From: Chloroflexota bacterium
Lineage (GTDB): Bacteria > Chloroflexota > Anaerolineae > Promineifilales > Promineifilaceae
DNA: 37,289 bases
Assembly (NCBI GenBank): GCA_020628815.1
Contig: JAHDEN010000002.1
Span: 1 to 37,289, forward strand
Reading direction: 5' to 3'
Within the stretch, counting starts at the first letter, position 1; the number at the start of each line of letters is the position of its first letter. The translations under genes were made by a program, and so were the position numbers. Positions 25,769 to 34,600 of this stretch are shown in pieces. Below the pieces are notes generated by a model. That model saw nothing but the letters and a program-made list of their open reading frames with translations. It searched no databases and had not been told where the DNA came from.

Positions 25769-26236
25769 GTGCCAACCTTTGATTTTTCATTTACTGTAGA
25801 CGCACCGCTTCAAGCGGTTACAAATTTTCACTGGGATACCTCCGCATTAAAAAAATTATCGCCTCCCCCTATGATTGTGCAGCTTCACGATATTGAACCG
25901 ATGGGTGAAGGATCTGTTTCAAAATTTACGTTGTGGCTTGGCCCTCTTCCCATTCACTGGAAAGCGGTACATAGCAAGGTGAGCAGCTATGGATTTACAG
26001 ACAGTCAGGCGGAGGGACCGGCAAAAAGCTGGGTGCATAAACACACATTTACCCCGATAAGCGATACGCAAACCAGAATTGATGAACATATTGAATATGA
26101 ACACGGCAGCGGCTTTTGGGGTGTCTTGACCAGGTTTTTGTTTGCAAAACCAAATTTGATGGTCATGTTTACTTATCGTAAATTGGTAACCCGCTGGAAT
26201 TTACGCCATGCAAATCTACCGGTTGCGGCCGATTAG
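25769..26236 (+). CDS. SRPBCC-like ligand-binding protein
   Basis: I chose GTG at 25769 (155 aa) because AAAGGAG lies at 25756-25762; the longer TTG frame from 25730 lacks a ribosome site. The pattern is of the SRPBCC/polyketide-cyclase-like fold: FDFSFTVDAPLQAVTNFHWD at the start (strand plus helix), a run of strands (IVQLHDIEP, SVSKFTLWLGPLP, HKHTFTPIS, TRIDEHIEYEHG) and a long C-terminal helix with basic residues (LMVMFTYRKLVTRWNLRHANL). Such proteins bind hydrophobic ligands in a deep pocket. It lies 25 bases before a carotenoid-type oxidoreductase on the same strand, so the two probably work together, perhaps on an isoprenoid. Ligand and reaction are not known. Confidence 0.75.
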   Translation: MPTFDFSFTVDAPLQAVTNFHWDTSALKKLSPPPMIVQLHDIEPMGEGSVSKFTLWLGPLPIHWKAVHSKVSSYGFTDSQAEGPAKSWVHKHTFTPISDTQTRIDEHIEYEHGSGFWGVLTRFLFAKPNLMVMFTYRKLVTRWNLRHANLPVAAD

Positions 26237-26261
26237 TTTTTTAGGCTAACTTGAATTTTTT

Positions 26262-27737
26262 ATGACGAAACATGTCGCTGTAATTGGGGCGGGGATTGGT
26301 GGCTTAACAGCAGCGGCGTTGCTGTTAAAACAAGGGTTTCGGGTGACTGTCCTAGAAGCTCATGTTTATCCAGGGGGCTGTGCAGGCACTTTTTACCACA
26401 AAAAATATCGGTTTGATGCCGGAGCCACGCTTGCGGGTGGTTTTTCGGCCGGGGGGCCACATCATCAGGTAGCCCAAGTTCTGGGCCTTGAATGGCCCAT
26501 TCACCCTGTTGACCCTGCTTGGGTTGTGCATTTGCCTGACGGTCGGGCGGTCACCCAGTGGGCAGACGCAGACCAGTGGCGGGCTGAAAGACAAGAGCAC
26601 TTTCCATTTGCAGAAAAATTTTGGCAAACTCAAGAAATGTTGGCCGATGTCTCTTGGGATATTTCAACAAGACCGTTTCCGTGGCCAGCCGAATCTGTTT
26701 CAGATTTGTTTAGATTAGCTGGCTCTGTCCGGCCGGTCACACTAAAAGCGCTCCCCTATCTCACACGCACAATTGGCTCAATCGCTCCGACAGATGATCC
26801 TATGTTTCGGGCATTTCTTGATTCCCAACTGCTCATATCTGCCCAAACCACCAGCGAACGTGCCAGCGCCCTGTATGGAAGCGCGGCCGTTGACCTACCT
26901 CGCAGAGGGGTAAATCATATTACCGGCGGCATCGGTGCTTTGGGAGACACACTGGTCGATTGGATTCGCAAAAATGGGGGCGAAGTTCATTATCGCCAAG
27001 AAGTTGATCACATCGAAACTAAAAATGGCGTGGTAACCGCCATCCAAACCAAAAAAGGGATGCGCATTGAGTGTGATGGTGCGCTTGGGAATTTAACCCC
27101 GTGGGGGATGCACAACCTTCTAAACGGCAGCACGCCGTCTAAACTAAAACGTGAGCTTGACCATAAATTAGAACCCACTTGGGGGGCGTTTATGGTTTAT
27201 CTGGGGATAGATAAGCAGAAGTTCTTTAATAAGTTCCCCGGTACAGCGACGCACCATCAGGTGATCGTGGATGAATCTAAACCGTTGGGTGAAACAAACT
27301 CTGTCTTTTTCTCTATGGCGGACCCTGACGATCCCAGCCGAGCGCCAGTCGGTGAGGTGCCGGTGACGATGTCTACCCATACTGAAATTAGCCAATGGTG
27401 GCAGCTGCGCGAAAAAGATCAAAATGAATATGAGGCGAGAAAAAATCGGTATGCAGAAAATATGTTAGATGCACTGTCACGGGCTTTACCTGGTGTAAAA
27501 GAGTGCATTACCTTCTGCACGGCCGGAACGCCGGTCAGCTTCCAACGGTTTACTCGTCGGCCGCAGGGGATGGTGGGAGGCTTTGCACAGGAATCTATTT
27601 TTAAAGCGCGTGGGCCTAAAACCGGAATTCCAAACCTGCTCATGGTTGGAGACTCAATTTTTCCAGGTCAATCAACGGCCGGGGTCACATTAGGCGGCAT
27701 TCGTGTTGCTCGGCAAATGCAAAAGCTCCTGTCCTGA
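26262..27737 (+). CDS. CrtI/CrtISO-type FAD-dependent oxidoreductase
   Basis: The 491-aa flavoprotein has an N-terminal dinucleotide-binding motif VIGAGIGGLTAAALL, the adjoining LEAHVYPGGCAGTF and FDAGATLAGG of the phytoene desaturase superfamily, and the C-terminal FAD-contacting signature GDSIFPGQSTAGVTLGG. A central HITGGIGALGDTLVDWIRKNGG also matches the family. Members desaturate or isomerise carotenoids; the C-terminal form is nearest to CrtISO/CrtO-like enzymes, but related proteins act on other lipids. No other carotenoid gene lies in the window. It follows the SRPBCC gene closely (25 bases) and converges on the HEAT-repeat transporter gene with 18 bases between and no terminator seen. 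Confidence 0.87.
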   Translation: MTKHVAVIGAGIGGLTAAALLLKQGFRVTVLEAHVYPGGCAGTFYHKKYRFDAGATLAGGFSAGGPHHQVAQVLGLEWPIHPVDPAWVVHLPDGRAVTQWADADQWRAERQEHFPFAEKFWQTQEMLADVSWDISTRPFPWPAESVSDLFRLAGSVRPVTLKALPYLTRTIGSIAPTDDPMFRAFLDSQLLISAQTTSERASALYGSAAVDLPRRGVNHITGGIGALGDTLVDWIRKNGGEVHYRQEVDHIETKNGVVTAIQTKKGMRIECDGALGNLTPWGMHNLLNGSTPSKLKRELDHKLEPTWGAFMVYLGIDKQKFFNKFPGTATHHQVIVDESKPLGETNSVFFSMADPDDPSRAPVGEVPVTMSTHTEISQWWQLREKDQNEYEARKNRYAENMLDALSRALPGVKECITFCTAGTPVSFQRFTRRPQGMVGGFAQESIFKARGPKTGIPNLLMVGDSIFPGQSTAGVTLGGIRVARQMQKLLS

Positions 27738-27755
27738 ACCGGCCCCCATTTAGGT

Positions 27756-30422
27756 TTACTCTTCGATGTGCTCCAAAGCCCATTCGGCCGTTTCCCGAAT
27801 CAACATGTCATCATGAACCGCGCAAAATGCGAGCACGTCCTTTAAATCAACCAGCTTCTTCGCCCCCAAATCAAACAAAGCGGTCACCCTCAACCATTCA
27901 GAAGTTTTCAAGTCTGCCACCTTGGGGGTCATAATTATCGCTTCAACCCGCTTAATATAGCTTAATCTCGGTTCGCTCGAATTACGGCGCAAGCGTCGCC
28001 ACAGCTCTCTTGAATCACTTTCTTGCAAGATGGGGCCCATTTTGTCCCAATGGGCAGGGGATAAATGATTTGATAGCGCTTCAAGAACCAACGCCTGTTG
28101 GCGAGAATCCTCACCTTTTTCAAGGTCATCTTGAATGCGATTAATTAGGTTTTTATCGTATACAAACGAGAGAAGCAGAAACAGTCGGCGTTGAATCTCT
28201 TGAAGCATCTCGTTTAAGGCCCGCTGCAACAATCCTTCTTCAGATTCTTTCGACAAATCGGCCAAGCTGGCGCTCACCCAGTGGGCCAACTTTATTTCTC
28301 GGTCGATTTCGGATTCAACTTTATCTCGCCCCTCTTGATTTAGTGCGATATATCCATGAGTGTTTAAGGCTCGAAAAATCTCTGTTCGGGTGCTGATCAC
28401 ATCATGGCTAAGATAGGGCAGAAGCTCATCGATCACTTTACGGCCTTCGGACAACCTCATCGTGTTCACGATCATGGCGAAAATGTCTTCGTGATCTTCG
28501 AATCGTTTTAGGTCTGACTCCAAACTAAAAACGTTTTGGTTATCGACAAGTGACTGGATCGCTTGTTTTTGCACCGAAGGAGATGCATCAAACAATAAAG
28601 CTTCCAGTCGCTGTTCAATCTCGTCCCCTTGCAATCGGCCGCAAATTGCCGCCGCCTGCACCCGTTTTTCCACATCTTCAGATGTTGCCCATTCTTCAAG
28701 CTTTTGGCTGGCAACACCCTTTTTGGCATAAGCACCAAACTGAATCAGACCGGTTATTGCTTGGCTTACTAAATCAAGATTGTCGCTATCTAGAAAACTT
28801 ATAGCGAGATCACTCGCGTTATCTTTTTCCAAAGCCATCATTGTATAAAGTGCTTCGGGGCTAACGGGGCTTTGGCGTGCGGCTAAGTTCTCTACTTCAT
28901 CGAGTGCTGAACGATAATCTAGTCGGCCGACGCTTCTGACAGCTGCACGGGCTACATAGTCATTTTTACTTCTTAAAAGATCTTTTAGATGGTGCTTTGC
29001 CCGATCTGGCGCAACCCGTTCCAACAAATCAATCACATACACAAGCGTCGTTGGGTCATCTGATTCTAAATAAGATTCAAGCACTTCAAGGCTGGTTGAA
29101 TCATTCAAATCAGACAGTGAGCCCTGCAATCTGCGCATTGATAATGCCTTATTCAAAGCTTCGACATACCCGGAAAACACGGTTGAGGCGGACGTAAATC
29201 GAAACACAGCCAGCCCTATCAAAAAGAAGGACAGCCACATCAGATTAAAAAACGGCAGACTATTAAAAATCAGGATAATCAGCCCTGCTATTCCCAAACC
29301 GATAGGAGCAATCAGTGCCTCGGCAACAACTTGAGCCGAAATGGTCGTTTTGGCTGGCAGCGGTTGATAAAGCAATGTTGATGCGGACCGTGTGATTGTT
29401 GTGGTTAGGGAATCTTCTAGAAACTTAATGGCTCCCATCACCAGCAATACAACAATCGTCCCCGACAAAAATATGGTTGAAAAGCCGAAAAAGAGGCTAA
29501 ACACACCATAAACCACAGGCAAAAATATCAATCCAGCAAAAAGGCCCCATTTTCTTAGCAGCGGGTTGGTCACAAATAATCTAACCAGCAAACTAAAAAT
29601 ATAAACAGACATCCAAAAATATCCGATAAATTGTGCTAATGCGGTTGAAGAATTAAATTGATCTTGAATTACTTTGTAAAAGCCGTAGTCAATTAAGAAA
29701 TATGATAGAACGCCCAAGAAAGTAAATGTAAAAATGCTGCGAATGTAGCGATCACTGAATAGCTCCATGAAAAGCTCGAACAAATTGCTAAGTGAATATT
29801 GTTCTACATTTTCATTTTTCTCCTCATTAGATGCTTCGGTGATAAATGGTGAAAGCATGATGACGGAGATAAGCATGAGCAACACAACAATCGAATTGAG
29901 CAACATTAAGTTGTTTAAGCCCACTAGGGTAACAACTATAGGGACTGTCCCGTAACCGATTATCCGCGCAATATCTTCCCCTGTTGCCACAAACCCAAAT
30001 AATCTTTTCCCCTGCTGCACGTTCAACACCCGGCCAGCAACACCCCAAAATGCCAAGTTAATCAGCATATAGTAAAGACGATACCAGACAAGCAGCACAA
30101 AGTAGATCCAATTGCCAGCCCCAGCCCAAAGACCAATTTGTAAAATGAACGATGAAACCAACAAAACAGAAATTGTGAGCTGGAATAGGTTTCGGGTGGA
30201 AACACGCTGCTCAAGCCGAGCAAACCAAGTACCGATCCCAAAAGAGAGAACGGCCGCGATTAGGAACACATAGGCGAAACTAGTCTCTTCAAATACTGAC
30301 AGAAAGAGTGCAAAGGCTGCAGTGTAGGAAAAAATAGAGGCGGCCCCTGTGGAAAGGGAATAAATAAACAGCAGAGCGACGGGGCGTCGCTCGTTCTGCC
30401 GCAGGTTAAGGGAAGTAAACAT
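27756..30422 (-). CDS. Npt/MFS-like transporter with C-terminal HEAT-repeat domain
   Basis: The 888-aa protein has about twelve membrane helices in residues ~1-410, including WYRLYYMLINLAFWGVAGR and GKRLFGFVATGEDIARIIG. The latter pattern recalls the ADP/ATP (Npt1) translocase-like branch of the MFS. Residues ~430-888 are soluble alpha-helical repeats: LESYLESDDPTTLVYVIDLL, YVARAAVRSVGRLDY, VEKRVQAAAICGRLQG and SPSVQKQAIQSLVDN, typical of HEAT repeats, which bind partner proteins. The cytoplasmic HEAT part probably takes signals from the cyclic-nucleotide-binding protein encoded 32 bases upstream in the same operon. Substrate is unknown; nucleotide exchange is only a possibility. Confidence 0.85.
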   Translation of the reverse strand: MFTSLNLRQNERRPVALLFIYSLSTGAASIFSYTAAFALFLSVFEETSFAYVFLIAAVLSFGIGTWFARLEQRVSTRNLFQLTISVLLVSSFILQIGLWAGAGNWIYFVLLVWYRLYYMLINLAFWGVAGRVLNVQQGKRLFGFVATGEDIARIIGYGTVPIVVTLVGLNNLMLLNSIVVLLMLISVIMLSPFITEASNEEKNENVEQYSLSNLFELFMELFSDRYIRSIFTFTFLGVLSYFLIDYGFYKVIQDQFNSSTALAQFIGYFWMSVYIFSLLVRLFVTNPLLRKWGLFAGLIFLPVVYGVFSLFFGFSTIFLSGTIVVLLVMGAIKFLEDSLTTTITRSASTLLYQPLPAKTTISAQVVAEALIAPIGLGIAGLIILIFNSLPFFNLMWLSFFLIGLAVFRFTSASTVFSGYVEALNKALSMRRLQGSLSDLNDSTSLEVLESYLESDDPTTLVYVIDLLERVAPDRAKHHLKDLLRSKNDYVARAAVRSVGRLDYRSALDEVENLAARQSPVSPEALYTMMALEKDNASDLAISFLDSDNLDLVSQAITGLIQFGAYAKKGVASQKLEEWATSEDVEKRVQAAAICGRLQGDEIEQRLEALLFDASPSVQKQAIQSLVDNQNVFSLESDLKRFEDHEDIFAMIVNTMRLSEGRKVIDELLPYLSHDVISTRTEIFRALNTHGYIALNQEGRDKVESEIDREIKLAHWVSASLADLSKESEEGLLQRALNEMLQEIQRRLFLLLSFVYDKNLINRIQDDLEKGEDSRQQALVLEALSNHLSPAHWDKMGPILQESDSRELWRRLRRNSSEPRLSYIKRVEAIIMTPKVADLKTSEWLRVTALFDLGAKKLVDLKDVLAFCAVHDDMLIRETAEWALEHIEE

Positions 30423-30454
30423 GGAAAATATGGCAGTTTTTGATGAAGTCGCTC

Positions 30455-30895
30455 TTAACTTATAGCTTTAATTGAATTAATGTCAGCGATCCGTTCGCGC
30501 AGATGGCGACACAGCACTCGAATAATACCGTGTGCAACCTCGCTATGCTTATCCATTAGCTCATATAATGATGATCGATCAAGCCGAAGCAGCCGTGTGG
30601 GTTCAACTGCTGTAATTGATGCAACACGCGGCTCTGGATCTAGAACCGCCATTTCTCCAAAAATTTCCCTCTCGCCTAAGAAATTATAGGTAGTCTCGCC
30701 ATCATGTGCTTTGACTTTGCCGTTAATGATGACGTACATATCTTCCCCATAATCCCCTTTTGCAAAGAGCTCTTCTCCTGATTCCAATTCCTCTTCCGTC
30801 ATGATGAGAGCCAATTGGGCAAGGGTTTCGTCAGATATTGACGAAAAGATTGAAACGGTTTTCAAAATAATCACTTTTTCTATCGTGATTAACAT
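30455..30895 (-). CDS. Cyclic nucleotide-binding domain protein
   Basis: The 146-aa protein is one cNMP-binding domain plus a C-terminal helix, with no DNA-binding domain. It has FSSISDETLAQLA, GEELFAKGDYGEDMYVIINGKV and the phosphate-binding cassette FGEMAVLDPEPRVAS, which keeps the Glu and Arg that contact cyclic nucleotide ribose and phosphate. ATG at 30895 is preceded by AGGGG at suitable spacing. It leads a two-gene operon with the HEAT-repeat transporter. In several bacteria transporter, HEAT and cNMP modules occur in one polypeptide, so this is likely the split form: a cyclic-nucleotide sensor acting on the HEAT domain. Which nucleotide binds is not known. Confidence 0.9.
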   Translation of the reverse strand: MLITIEKVIILKTVSIFSSISDETLAQLALIMTEEELESGEELFAKGDYGEDMYVIINGKVKAHDGETTYNFLGEREIFGEMAVLDPEPRVASITAVEPTRLLRLDRSSLYELMDKHSEVAHGIIRVLCRHLRERIADINSIKAIS

Positions 30896-31262
30896 TGATA
30901 TACCCCTATGGAAGTGTTGGGATTGTTGGGGTCACTTCTAAATCAAAGTTACCATTAACAACAAATCCGGCAACTCTTGTAACCCTAAGCAAGCCTAAAT
31001 TTCTTGTTTTAATTACATTTCCGCAATTATTGGGGATAAAGCGAAGCTTTTCCAGCAAGGTGAGACAATTTTGAAGGTGTTTGAGACATTCAAAAATCTC
31101 ACCCGCTGTACCTTGTAGTTCAGGAAATATTATGCTCAAAAAAGATAATGAAAGTTAAATGTCGCAATGAAGACTTTAGATATCGTTTTTCTGCTTATTT
31201 TTTGAAAAATAATACCTTTCCAAACAAAGGCTTGTTTGACAAGAATTAAGGTTTAGTGAAAG

Positions 31263-31290
31263 TTAACTTATAAGACATTGGTGCTATACT
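31263..31290 (+). promoter_or_regulatory. Candidate promoter of the surface-protein gene
   Basis: TTAACT (31263-31268), a 16-bp spacer and an extended -10 TGCTATACT (31282-31290). Start near 31297 would give a leader of about 370 nt. The extended -10 is identical to that before the Nudix gene. Confidence 0.45.
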
Positions 31291-31479
31291 CTCAAAATCA
31301 CATCGTATTTTTAGTGAAAGATGTTCAACCAGCCTCGGTCGTCAAACCTGTGACCTCCTCACAACAAACACATCAAAATAAATCTGTGCGTTAATACACA
31401 ATTCTAGATAAAGGATAATTCCTGACAAAACTGGAAAAAGGTGTTGCTCTTCCCAAGAACTACCCATAGGGGGGGAGAA

Positions 31480-31494
31480 ATGCAGGAGAAATAA
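31480..31494 (+). other. Possible leader mini-ORF (M-Q-E-K-stop)
   Basis: ATG at 31480 is preceded by a run of seven G residues and GAG (a strong Shine-Dalgarno-like stretch), then CAG GAG AAA TAA. It lies directly before a long hairpin, a layout seen in translationally controlled leaders, but it could be chance. Confidence 0.3.
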
Positions 31495-31495
31495 G

Positions 31496-31529
31496 ATTAT
31501 GATCTGATCAACGATCAGACAATCATAAT
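31496..31529 (+). promoter_or_regulatory. Long imperfect hairpin in the surface-gene leader
   Basis: ATTATGATCTGATC (31496-31509) pairs with GATCAG plus ATCATAAT (31513-31529) with a 3-nt bulge and 3-nt loop. There is no T run, so it is not a simple terminator. As DNA it is also a near-palindrome that a dimeric regulator could bind. Confidence 0.5.
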
Positions 31530-31577
31530 ATCAATCTCTCAGATATCAGGATTATCCCAATATTTTAAAGACACTAT

Positions 31578-31617
31578 AGCGGGCCAGTAAACAGAGTAAC
31601 GTCTACGATTTACCGCT
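31578..31617 (+). promoter_or_regulatory. Second leader stem-loop
   Basis: AGCG pairs with CGCT and GTAAA with TTTAC, enclosing a 17-nt loop (31592-31608). It lies 50 bases before the surface-protein start. Confidence 0.3.
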
Positions 31618-31666
31618 TGAGCCTGACAAAAAACGTTTGAAAAATAAACCTATGACGGAGGGTTTA

Positions 31667-34600
31667 ATGAACCACCAACACTTTCTCGGCCGGAAATCTT
31701 TCTGGAGCTTATTTACAATTACCTGTGTAACACTTGGAGCCTTAGGGGCCTTCACCCTTAGACCAGTACAAGCCGCAAACTTTGTTGTTAATGAACAAGG
31801 TGATACCGTGGATGCTAATCCCGGTGATGGTATTTGTGATGATGGAACTGGGCCAGGAACCAACTGTACTTTGCGAGCAGCCATTATGGAAGCGAACGCC
31901 CTCGCAGGGACGGACACCATCGATATTCCAACAGGAACAATTTTTCTTGGGATTGCAGGTGCAGGGGAAGATGACAATTTATCCGGTGACATTGACATCA
32001 CCAGCAACATGATCATCCGAGGAAATGGCATCAATAATACAATCGTTGATGGTGGGAGTATCGACCGGATTTTTGAAGTTATAGGCAGCCAAAATGTAAC
32101 CTTTGAAGATATGACGCTTACAGATGGGCTTGTTACAGGGGATACCGGGGGTGCGATAAGAATTGGAGCGGGTGCAACGATTTTGGTTGAGAATGTACGG
32201 TTTGACAGCAACTCTTCACCAACTTCAGGTCAAGGGCGTGGTGGTGGACTCGTTACTGGTGGAAGCACTGTCATCATTCTCAACAGTATCTTTATCGACA
32301 ATTCAACCGCTGTAGGTGGCGGGGCTGTTGCAGCCTTGGCAGGAGCAGATTTAACAATTGAAGATTCTACATTTGACAACAATAGCTCTTCACCCGGTGC
32401 AGGTGCTGGCGTTTATGGACAAACATCTTCAACACAAGTAACAATCAGACGCAGCACGTTTCAAAACCACGTCAACGCGGCCGTGTTTAACAATGGGGCC
32501 ACCATTAACATTGAAAACAGCACGTTTACGGGCAATACGGCCAGCAACTTTGGTACCGTCAACCAAACAAGCGGCAGCACGACCGTCAACAACAGTACGT
32601 TTTCAGGCAACAATAACTCTGGCGGAGCCGACAGTCTCAACAGAATAGGCGGATCAGCACTCACAGTAAGCAACTCCATCATCGAGGGGAACAGCACAAC
32701 AAACTGTAATGGGATAACTGATGGTGGAAATAATATCTCTTGGCCGGCCGGAAATAATTGTCCTGGAACAGAGGCAGATCCGCTTTTAGGTACGCTACAA
32801 AATACGGGGGGAACCGATTACTTCCCAATTACACAAGCCAGCCCCGCCTGGCTAGCAGGAAACAACGCAACTTGTGCCACCACCGATCAAAAAGGATTGT
32901 CTCGGCCGCAGTCTGGCACATGTGATGCTGGTTCTTTTGAATTGGAAACCTCTACTTATAACATTTCAATCATCAACGGTAACCCTACAATCAATGTTAT
33001 CTTCCATGCCCCATCTCGGACCTACTTCCCAACTGCATCTGGGGCTCAGATTCAGGCGAGCGATATTGAAGCTGAACTATTAAACGGAAATGTGGTAATT
33101 GACACCAACACGGGAGCAGGCAGTGGTGAAGAGGGTGTGATCAACTGGGTAGCCGGTGCCAACATCAATATCGATGGGATGCCGGTCGGCCGGGAATTAC
33201 GCCTAAAAGCGGCCGATAATATACGCATTAATGGGGTCTTTATCGGTGACTTTACTGGGTCATTCGACGATGGGTATTTAGATTTAGCTCTAGAAGCAGA
33301 TAAAACGGTTAATGATGGGTATGTCTACATCGGCCAAGGGGCGAATATTGACTTAAACGATGGTACTTTTACCGCGTTCGGCCGAGGCCAGAATGATGGC
33401 TTCAGTTCGCCCAATGAGATCGGTGGTGTGATAGTCGATAATCAGTCAAAAATTGTTGCAAACGGCGGGGTAAACATCAACGGAACCGGCGGCACGATTG
33501 GCATCCACGGTGTCGTTGTTTCACGTGGCGCAAGCGTCACGAGTGATGGGGCCATGACTATAGACGGGACTGCCGCCAATCAACCCAACGCTGTCGGAAT
33601 TTTGGTCACCGGTTTAGGACCTGTATCAACCGATGCGGCGATCATTGACCAAACAGGGGTCATCACCAATCAACCGTTAAACCTAACAGGAATCGCTACC
33701 GGATCAGGGCAAGGCTATGGTATCCATGTCGATGACACTGGGAAAATCACCGGTGGACCTACTTCCCAAGTAACTATGGATGGATCATCAACCCAAAATA
33801 CAGGTGTTCAGATAGAAGGGAGTGTGAGCCTCGAAGGGAGTGACATCAACGTAATCGGCAGTGGTGGTGAAGGTGGCCACGGCATTCACCTGCTCGATGG
33901 TTTCTTAGAATTAAATGATAACGGGGCTAACAGCGGCTCGATCACGTTGAACGGATCAATTGGCGCATCTAATGCAGCTACAAGCAGTCAACAGGCTGGC
34001 ATCTTGGTTGATGGCGCTTCAACATTAATAACTAGTGGATCTGGTGCGATTCAATTAACTGGAGCGGGGGGTACTAACAATGGCACCGACAACGATGGCA
34101 TCCGCATCATCAATGGTGCGAACGTTACCTCAACCGGATCGACAATTACTCTTATCGGAACCCCCGGTACAGGCTCGAATTTTAATAATGGGGTCCGTAT
34201 TGAAGGGATCGGCAGTCAGGTTTCAACCGGAGCAACTGGAAACAGTATTGATATGACAGGGAATGCAGGAAGCGGGAGCAGTGGGGACAACAATAACGGT
34301 ATTTTGATTACAACCGGCGCTCAAGTTACCGTTGCAGGACCACTTTCTGACGTCAATTTAAATGGTAATGCGGGTGAAGGTGCCAGTTTTAACAGCGGTG
34401 TGAAGATCCAAAATGGGGCGACCGTTAGCTCTGCACAAAATGACATTGTGATTAATGCACAAAGCGGTGGATCAGCGGCCGGAAATAGCAATCACGCTGT
34501 TCAGATCTTTAATGCCACAGTATCCTCGGCCGGAGGTGAAGGGACATCAATTAACGCATCGCTTGGCCCGATCACAAGTTACACCGGTAACTTTAACCAC

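Larger units (their letters stand above)
30896..31666. other. Long divergent intergenic region and surface-gene leader
   Basis: This 771-bp AT-rich region lies between the cNMP and surface-protein genes. It holds no supported protein gene (a 77-codon minus-strand frame is judged unlikely). It contains a plus-strand promoter near 31263-31290, a 4-codon mini-ORF with a strong ribosome site (31480-31494), a 14-bp hairpin (31496-31529) and a second stem-loop (31578-31617). Confidence 0.5.

Noticed and set aside
30906..31139. 77-codon minus-strand frame upstream of the cNMP gene
   Set aside because: It has a TTG start without a ribosome site, no recognisable features and AT-rich composition like the surrounding intergenic DNA. 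It contains none of the CGGCCG sites typical of genes here.
31297..31666. Cyclic-di-GMP (GEMM) or other known riboswitch in the surface-gene leader
   Set aside because: I could not find the conserved GEMM core or tetraloop/receptor elements; only simple stem-loops are visible.
31603..32211. 202-codon minus-strand frame opposite the surface-protein gene
   Set aside because: It is the shadow of the Gly/Asn/Thr-rich plus-strand frame, giving a Pro/Ser/Val-rich low-complexity translation. The plus strand has a signal peptide and CSLREA domain in an unbroken frame.
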